A stretch of DNA of 6,227 nucleotides from Euryarchaeota archaeon UBA226. GTDB lineage: Archaea > Thermoplasmatota > Poseidoniia > Poseidoniales > Poseidoniaceae. Positions within the stretch are counted from its first letter, which is position 1; each line of letters starts with the position of its first letter. The notes beneath the pieces were generated by a model. It was not told the origin of the DNA. It searched no databases and saw only the letters and a program-made list of their open reading frames with translations. The stretch is taken from NCBI GenBank assembly GCA_002505935.1, contig DAWL01000138.1, positions 1-6,227 on the forward strand. The letters are read 5' to 3'. Of the stretch, positions 1 to 4,778 are shown one piece after another. The translations under genes and the position numbers were made by a program.

Positions 1-34
1 TGCTAATCACAATTCCCTTCAACTACCACTACAT

Positions 35-41
35 GAGGAGG
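35..41 (+). promoter_or_regulatory. Shine-Dalgarno sequence for the Kbl-like gene
   Basis: GAGGAGG lies two bases before the ATG at 44. The spacing is tight, but the match to the 16S anti-Shine-Dalgarno sequence is strong. It supports this start over the in-frame ATG at 65, which would be 23 bases away. Because the reading frame is open back to base 2, an earlier start outside the window cannot be formally excluded. Confidence 0.6.
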
Positions 42-43
42 AC

Positions 44-1225
44 ATGCCCGGCGATACCACATGGATGGATGAGAGATTCTCAGAACTCAAGGAGATGGAT
101 TTGCAATGGGACCCACCTACCCTTGAATCCGCAAGTACGCCGCGTTGTACAATGGATGGCAAAGACATGATCATGCTCTCTGCCAATAATTATCTCAACT
201 TGACAACACATCCTCGAGTCGTCGAAGCGATGATTGATGCAACTCGAAGATTTGGTGCAGGTTCAGGTTCTGTCCGCGCCATCGCCGGAACTATGCAGAT
301 GCACCTCGAAGCAGAACGCACCGTGGCGAGATTCAAGGGTGTTGAAGCAGCGTTGATTTATTCTGCTGGTTACACCGCCAATGTTGGACTCATTCCCACT
401 TTGGTCAAAGGAAAAGAAGATGTCATCATCTCGGACGAATTGAACCATGGTTCTATCATAGATGGTGTGCGATTGACCAAGGCACAAAGAGCAGTATATC
501 CTCACAATGACATGGCTGGTTTAGAACAAAGCCTGAATGAAAATTCGGATGCGGAGCGCAAACTGATAATCACAGATGGAGTTTTCAGCATGGATGGAGA
601 CATCGCTCCACTCGATGAGATAACCAAACTCGCTGAAGAACATGGCGCTATGGTTTTCGTTGACGACTGTCATGGCGAAGGAGTCCTAGGCAAGTCTGGA
701 GCAGGAATAGTAGATCATTTCGGATTGCAAGGCAAGGTGGATTTTGAGATAGGTTCATTCTCCAAAGCCTTAGGTGTGCAAGGAGGTATTGTTGCCGGTA
801 GCGAATCCATGCGTACACATGCAATAAATCACAGCCGCTCATGGCTGCTTTCAGGAAGCCAACCTCCTGGAGTTGCCGCTGCACAGAAAGCGGCGATTGA
901 AGTGCTAATGGACGAACCGGAGCATCATCAGAGATTATGGCAGAACACAGATCACTTCCGCAAAGAGATGGAATCTCTCGGCTTTGATCTCGGAGAATCG
1001 TGCACTCCAATCATCCCAGTAATGTGTGGTGAATCTGCAAAGGCCAAGGAGTTGTCCAAGGGGTTGCAAGAAGAAGGTGTCATGGCTGGAGCAATCGTCT
1101 TCCCGATGGTAGCCAGAGACAAAGCGCGCGTACGGAATCAATTGTCAGCAGGTTTGAGTTCCGAAGACATCGAAGAGGTCCTGCGAATTTATGAGAAGGC
1201 TGGAAAAAAGGTCGGCCTTGTTTGA
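44..1225 (+). CDS. kbl: Alpha-oxoamine synthase family PLP enzyme, probably 2-amino-3-ketobutyrate CoA ligase (glycine C-acetyltransferase)
   Basis: A complete 393-residue fold-type I PLP enzyme, close to the usual length of about 395-400 for Kbl and BioF. Kbl interconverts glycine plus acetyl-CoA with 2-amino-3-ketobutyrate plus CoA in the cytoplasm, the second step of threonine breakdown after Tdh. Visible landmarks are SANNYLNL (46-53), the PLP-stacking His135 in LNHGSIIDGVRLTKA (133-147), ITDGVFSMDGD (176-186), the PLP-nitrogen Asp in VDDCH (206-210), the Schiff-base Lys241 in GSFSKALG, and the carboxylate-binding Arg364 in ARVRNQLSAG. The LNH-SIIDGVRL and NDM blocks resemble Kbl more than E. 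coli BioF. The family also contains BioF, serine palmitoyltransferase and ALA synthase, and no tdh or bio gene is visible, so the substrate is less certain than the family. The start is supported by a GAGGAGG site and by N-terminal length, although the frame stays open to the window edge. The gene converges on the minus-strand gene without a gap. Confidence 0.88.
   Translation: MPGDTTWMDERFSELKEMDLQWDPPTLESASTPRCTMDGKDMIMLSANNYLNLTTHPRVVEAMIDATRRFGAGSGSVRAIAGTMQMHLEAERTVARFKGVEAALIYSAGYTANVGLIPTLVKGKEDVIISDELNHGSIIDGVRLTKAQRAVYPHNDMAGLEQSLNENSDAERKLIITDGVFSMDGDIAPLDEITKLAEEHGAMVFVDDCHGEGVLGKSGAGIVDHFGLQGKVDFEIGSFSKALGVQGGIVAGSESMRTHAINHSRSWLLSGSQPPGVAAAQKAAIEVLMDEPEHHQRLWQNTDHFRKEMESLGFDLGESCTPIIPVMCGESAKAKELSKGLQEEGVMAGAIVFPMVARDKARVRNQLSAGLSSEDIEEVLRIYEKAGKKVGLV
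1204..1223. terminator. Possible bidirectional terminator at the convergent gene ends
   Basis: The plus strand reads a run of six A, then AAGG-TCGG-CCTT, then GTTT. On the minus strand this gives a small four-base-pair stem and a T6 tract about 17 bases after the stop of the membrane protein gene. On the plus strand a short T run follows the stem. Archaeal intrinsic termination depends mainly on T tracts, so this is plausible. The stem is weak and the A run also encodes Lys-Lys at the end of the Kbl-like protein, so it may be chance. Confidence 0.25.
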
Positions 1226-1816
1226 TCACTCTTCTTCATCGAAGACTGCAACAACCTCGGCAAGTTCTTCGTCGCCTCCAGCAGTATCCACTTCCTCTAC
1301 CACCATCTTGCCATCAAATGGGTCTAAGCCATCTTCCAATCTACACAATAATCGCCATCGAGGAGCCCATGATAAGTGGATATACAATGGTCCGGGAATC
1401 AACAACAACAACCATGCACCCCATATCCAGAACTCAAGCAATTCTGTCATTTCCAATGATAACCAAGCCAATCCTACAAACGGCATTGGATAGAGCACTT
1501 TACGAGGTGGTGAAATAGGTGGACGCGCAGTGATTCCAACTATTATTCTTGAAAATAGTCCCAAACTCGCAGCGACCGTCATTACAAACAATGTGGTCAC
1601 CACAAATGTACGCCACCAAAGCGATAGATCCCATTCACGAAGGTAGCCAATAGGGAGTAACAAAGACAGGCCAACCAACAAACCATACAGTGCTCCAATT
1701 ATTGCAGGATGAGTTGCATCAAGAGGAAGATTGAGGAATCTCTGAGACAAACCTCCGCCCTGTAACAACTTGCGTTGAGGCTTGGGAAGTTCCTGCAAAG
1801 ACTCTCTCCAAGACAT
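1226..1816 (-). CDS. Hypothetical four-helix membrane protein with acidic C-terminus
   Basis: I do not recognise this 196-residue protein. It has a polar N-terminus rich in Lys, Arg and Gln (about 1-35), then four likely membrane helices at roughly 37-58, 68-95, 107-126 and 129-148. Helices 1-2 and 3-4 form two hairpins, with a Pro-rich basic loop (ARPPISPPRK, 97-106) between them. The last 35 residues are strongly acidic and end in FDEEE. There is no signal peptide with a cleavage site and no catalytic motif I can name. It starts with ATG 11 bases after the stop of the upstream minus-strand gene, which suggests one operon of two membrane proteins. Only a weak AGG precedes the start. Its stop codon directly abuts that of the convergent Kbl-like gene. 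Overlapping plus-strand reading frames here are low-complexity Ser/Thr/Asn or Leu/Arg/Gln-rich shadows. Confidence 0.72.
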   Translation of the reverse strand: MSWRESLQELPKPQRKLLQGGGLSQRFLNLPLDATHPAIIGALYGLLVGLSLLLPIGYLREWDLSLWWRTFVVTTLFVMTVAASLGLFSRIIVGITARPPISPPRKVLYPMPFVGLAWLSLEMTELLEFWIWGAWLLLLIPGPLYIHLSWAPRWRLLCRLEDGLDPFDGKMVVEEVDTAGGDEELAEVVAVFDEEE

Positions 1817-1827
1817 CCTGAACGGAC

Positions 1828-2532
1828 TTATGAGCCGATATCAAGAGTATCAACCTTCTCCGACTCTTCTCCCTCATTTACCGTACTACGTCCCCTTACT
1901 AGAACTCCGAAGTCGATTTCGCTCTGTCCTGGGGTAGTATCCAACCATTCCCTCTGTAAGAGTCCTGACTCCTGTTCCTCGTTCTTTCGAGCGGTTTCAA
2001 AATCATCACCCGTTCCATTGAACATGTTTCGCAGAGCAACGGCTTCTTTCAACAGGCTCAGATGTATGGAAAGCCTGCTCTTCGATGGTTTTTCTTCGAC
2101 CCAAGTTCCGAATTCTTTTCGTCCCTGATTGTCCATTGTAATGACCAATTCTCGAGACAATTGACGTGGAACTACTGAGAGTTTGGAAGTACCAACCTCT
2201 TTCCATCCAGAAGTGGTGCACAGCAATACCTTGGCGTCCTGCTCCCCTTCACCATTATTCCAAGGATGAGTTGAGTTGATTGCCAATGGACAATCTCTGA
2301 TGCGCGACAAAGAACTGCTAGCATGTGCAATACTAGCCAAAGTTAGTGGAATCAATAGCATGCTCCAATATCCCAAGCCAATCCAGAGCCAAAGTACAGC
2401 AAACAGAATAATCCAAAAAAGGGACACTGCAATTAGTTGTTTTTCTAGTGGTTTGCACAAGGAAATACCTCGCTCTGAATCCTTCATCAGAATGTATCCT
2501 TCAGGTAAGTCCTCGCGCATCTTCAAACCCAC
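1828..2532 (-). CDS. Hypothetical membrane protein: two-helix hairpin plus soluble C-terminal domain
   Basis: I do not recognise this protein of 234 residues (GTG start at 2532) or 230 residues (ATG at 2520). The ATG is an equally plausible start, and neither has a clear ribosome binding site. A short polar N-terminal segment (MREDLPEGYILMKDSERG) is followed by two closely spaced membrane helices at about 33-52 and 55-73, rich in Leu, Ile and Trp. The remaining 150 residues are soluble. Residues about 100-150 look strand-rich (KVLLCTTSGW, ELVITMDNQG, SRLSIHLSLL), and the last 60 are Glu-rich and probably disordered. The layout of a membrane hairpin between a short N-terminal strand region and a strand-rich domain is known from several small membrane families, but no motif assigns it to one. 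It is first in a likely operon with the gene at 1226-1816 and is divergent from the DUF835 gene across about 150 bases. Confidence 0.7.
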   Translation of the reverse strand: MGLKMREDLPEGYILMKDSERGISLCKPLEKQLIAVSLFWIILFAVLWLWIGLGYWSMLLIPLTLASIAHASSSLSRIRDCPLAINSTHPWNNGEGEQDAKVLLCTTSGWKEVGTSKLSVVPRQLSRELVITMDNQGRKEFGTWVEEKPSKSRLSIHLSLLKEAVALRNMFNGTGDDFETARKNEEQESGLLQREWLDTTPGQSEIDFGVLVRGRSTVNEGEESEKVDTLDIGS

Positions 2533-2683
2533 TCTTCAGACGCTACGCGAGGCGCTGGAACTGATGAATACTGTGATTCTCTCCGCTCGATTCGGATGGT
2601 GTAAATTCCGCCTCCACATAGTGGAGGCGTGGCAGACATTCAAATGCCGTCCGATAACCCACCCTGTTTCAGACGGTGCTAAC
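2533..2683. promoter_or_regulatory. Divergent intergenic region, probable promoters for both flanking operons
   Basis: This 151-base non-coding stretch separates the minus-strand membrane-protein pair from the plus-strand DUF835 / DnaA-like pair, so it must hold at least one promoter for each unless transcription comes from further away. No canonical archaeal TATA box is obvious. The most AT-rich plus-strand element is GTAAATT at 2601-2607, just before the inverted repeat. For the minus strand there is CAGTATTCATC, the complement of 2560-2570. Both are weak candidates. If GTAAATT were the TATA element, transcription would start near 2630. Confidence 0.4.
2609..2629. repeat. Perfect 9-bp inverted repeat with 3-base spacer, possible operator
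   Basis: CGCCTCCAC and GTGGAGGCG are exact reverse complements separated by ATA, inside the divergent intergenic region. A perfect 18-base palindrome of this kind is unlikely by chance in 150 bases. It lies directly after the AT-rich GTAAATT, where a dimeric regulator could block transcription in either direction. It could instead form an RNA hairpin in a leader. No T run follows on either strand, so it is not a typical terminator. The structure is directly visible; its role is inferred. Confidence 0.55.
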
Positions 2684-4777
2684 ATGGTGCAATTACCACC
2701 CGGAGTTATCGAGGAAACTCGACGCGGAGGGGCGGATGTATTGCAAATAATGGTCAGAGATTTGGTGGCCTCCTCAGAGGATGCATACATTCGAGTTGAA
2801 CGCAGGCCAGATACTGGTTTGCCGCGTACAGGATACATCGTATTCAGAGATGGACAACCAGCCATGGCACTGCACGAAGGCGATCTCGATCGTACGGCGA
2901 TTGAAGCCTTGATGGAAATCGAAGAGGATGCAATGAGCATAGATGCTCTGTTGACTGCACATTCTGGAATCGATATTTCTCCTTTGATTGAACTATACCC
3001 AGAAGCATTGCTGCATCTCGAACGGATTGCACCCAGCGACCATGAACAACCAGCTCAGGCTGGAGTAGGCGAATGGTGGAATACTGAACGTTTGGAAACA
3101 TTGTCGTGGAAGAAGGCAACAGACCTTCCCGATTTCATTCCAACAATGAAAGCCCCGGAAATGATTCGAAAAATGAGCGAGGCCAGAATCATCAGAGAGT
3201 CTAAAGAAGATGGAACAGTTCTGATGGGAGGTTATCTGCACTTGATCAATACCGATGATATCGCTTCGGTGATGAATTTCGCTGGAGAATTGAATTTGCG
3301 AGGAAGGCCTCTTTTGTCCATCTCCCGTCAGCCCGTAGAACGTCAAGTTTCATTCTTTGGAGAAGGGGAAAATACCTGCCTCTGGTTAGTGGAAAGACCG
3401 GATGGTGACGAACAAATCGGACCATCTCTAGAGCGATTGCTTCGTCTCATCGAAGGCTGGATGGATGAGCATAGATCCGCAGTTATTCTATTCGATGGAT
3501 TTGAATTCCTTTCAGGAACACATGGAGATGATAGGGCGTTTGGATTCCTTCGCAGATTATCCGACTTGGTAAGGAATAGTGATGATATTCTCTTGATGCC
3601 AGTCGTGCTTTCCGCTTGGCAGGATATCCTACAACACCAGATGATGAGAGCGACTGACCCACTTGAGTTCAAGGACATAGAAGAATGGTTAATCGACCCT
3701 GATGTATTGGATGACCATCCCTTTCTAGAAATAGTCATGGACGAACATGAGGCGGCGGCAGTAGACCGGAAGATCGCTGAGAAGATGGGGCTTGATACTC
3801 CCATTAGTCAAGATTTAAGCGCGGCTTCGACCGATACTAATGCTCCAGTTGTCGAAAGAACGGAAACCGGCTCCTTAGATGAATTGATGCAAGGATGGGC
3901 CAAAGAAGCCTCTTTGGATGAAAGCGAAGAAGAGGATGAGGTAGTTGAAGATGATTGGACGCCAAAATTCCACTCCGGAGAGACGGGGGAGACACTGCAG
4001 GAAGATGATAGCGACGTAGAAGATATGATTCAGAAGACCAAGGAAGGTGGTTTCAAAGAGCCTGAGCGCCAACGTGGCCCACGTCCTGCAATCAAGGCGA
4101 GAAGAAAGAGACCGAAAATTCACTTTACAAACAAGAAGGTCGATGGGGTTGTAAAATTGGGTGCAGCAGAGGCTGTGGGCAAAGATATCGACGGGGAACT
4201 TCCTGTGCCCCCTGATCTAATGTCATTGAAAACTTCCGAACTTGGTGATGCGAGTAACAATGCGGATGAAATAACCGCAGAACTTCCTGAATACGATCGA
4301 ATTGACCATAATGCGCAAGATGCATTAGGACCAAGCAGCGGAGTTGCACTTGGCCGAATAGAAAAGAGTGAGATTCCCGAAGCCAGCGGTGACCTGAATA
4401 TGCGCAGTAAGAATAAGTCTTGGAGTCAGGCAACAGAACAGGACCGTGCCAAGTACATCGCTGATTGGCCTGAAGCGAGTGAACTTGATCAAAAGGCTGC
4501 GAAATCACTGAAGGCCGCAACCGATGCTGCCATCAAACCAATTCACATGAAAGAAAATGCTGACAACGAAATACACAGCCCTCTGTTGGCTAGACCCGGT
4601 ACTGATGCAAAGAACCCCGTTGGCCGAGGGCGAAATGTTAGCGAAGTCAAACAAAAGGCCAGTGATCCTGTTTCGGTTGAACGCCGAATAAGAGAGAAAG
4701 AAATGCAAGCCTACAAAGAATGGAAGATGGAAGGGCGCATCACGCCTGATAACTTAGGACACGAAGAGGAGGAATGA
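2684..4777 (+). CDS. DUF835 domain protein with PATAN/DUF2226-like N-terminus and long charged tail
   Basis: This is a 697-residue protein. Residues about 1-115 form a compact domain with GYIVFRDGQPAMALHEGD (50-67) followed by an Ala/Glu-rich helix. The pattern recalls PATAN/DUF2226 modules, where a G-x-I-x-F-x-x-G hairpin precedes a helix; this is inference. Residues about 178-312 are a clear DUF835 domain: GGYLHLI (182-188), LLSISRQPV (210-218), CLWLVERPD (232-240) and AVILFDGFEFLSGTHG (266-281). DUF835 is mostly archaeal, often joined to signalling modules, and has no known activity. Residues 390-697 look disordered: an acidic block (411-445), a basic Arg/Lys block (461-486), then mixed low complexity. 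There is no membrane segment, so it is probably cytoplasmic. The ATG at 2684 begins the conserved-looking MVQLPPGVIEETRRGG. Earlier in-frame codons overlap the divergent gene and encode Cys/Trp-rich sequence without domain character. No Shine-Dalgarno precedes the start, which suggests a leaderless transcript. It is coupled to the DnaA-like gene. Confidence 0.88.
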   Translation: MVQLPPGVIEETRRGGADVLQIMVRDLVASSEDAYIRVERRPDTGLPRTGYIVFRDGQPAMALHEGDLDRTAIEALMEIEEDAMSIDALLTAHSGIDISPLIELYPEALLHLERIAPSDHEQPAQAGVGEWWNTERLETLSWKKATDLPDFIPTMKAPEMIRKMSEARIIRESKEDGTVLMGGYLHLINTDDIASVMNFAGELNLRGRPLLSISRQPVERQVSFFGEGENTCLWLVERPDGDEQIGPSLERLLRLIEGWMDEHRSAVILFDGFEFLSGTHGDDRAFGFLRRLSDLVRNSDDILLMPVVLSAWQDILQHQMMRATDPLEFKDIEEWLIDPDVLDDHPFLEIVMDEHEAAAVDRKIAEKMGLDTPISQDLSAASTDTNAPVVERTETGSLDELMQGWAKEASLDESEEEDEVVEDDWTPKFHSGETGETLQEDDSDVEDMIQKTKEGGFKEPERQRGPRPAIKARRKRPKIHFTNKKVDGVVKLGAAEAVGKDIDGELPVPPDLMSLKTSELGDASNNADEITAELPEYDRIDHNAQDALGPSSGVALGRIEKSEIPEASGDLNMRSKNKSWSQATEQDRAKYIADWPEASELDQKAAKSLKAATDAAIKPIHMKENADNEIHSPLLARPGTDAKNPVGRGRNVSEVKQKASDPVSVERRIREKEMQAYKEWKMEGRITPDNLGHEEEE
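4766..4772 (+). promoter_or_regulatory. Shine-Dalgarno sequence for the DnaA-like gene, inside the DUF835 gene
   Basis: GAGGAGG sits six bases before the ATG at 4779 and also encodes part of the terminal Glu run of the DUF835 protein. It fixes the start of the downstream gene. An ATG at 4774 that overlaps the DUF835 stop opens only an eight-codon frame. The placement suggests that both genes are read from one message and that translation is coupled. Confidence 0.8.
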
Positions 4778-4778
4778 A

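Noticed and set aside
1191..1518. Two overlapping plus-strand frames of about 100 codons after the Kbl-like gene
   Set aside because: Their low-complexity translations mirror the acidic and hydrophobic codons of the minus-strand membrane protein, which has convincing membrane helices.
1775..2128. Plus-strand open frame of 117 codons
   Set aside because: It is antisense to both minus-strand genes and their junction, has a Ser/Arg/Pro-rich translation, and shows no ribosome binding site.
2609..2629. Inverted repeat as a transcription terminator
   Set aside because: No T run follows on either strand and it lies upstream of both flanking operons, so an operator or leader hairpin fits better.
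2276..2683. In-frame upstream extension of the DUF835 gene by 136 codons
   Set aside because: It overlaps the divergent membrane protein gene on the other strand, crosses the intergenic inverted repeat, and encodes sequence with no domain character. The recognisable domain begins right at the ATG at 2684.
3343..3804. Minus-strand open frame of 153 codons
   Set aside because: It is antisense to the DUF835 domain and is Ser/Arg/Asn-rich without any domain pattern, typical of a shadow frame.
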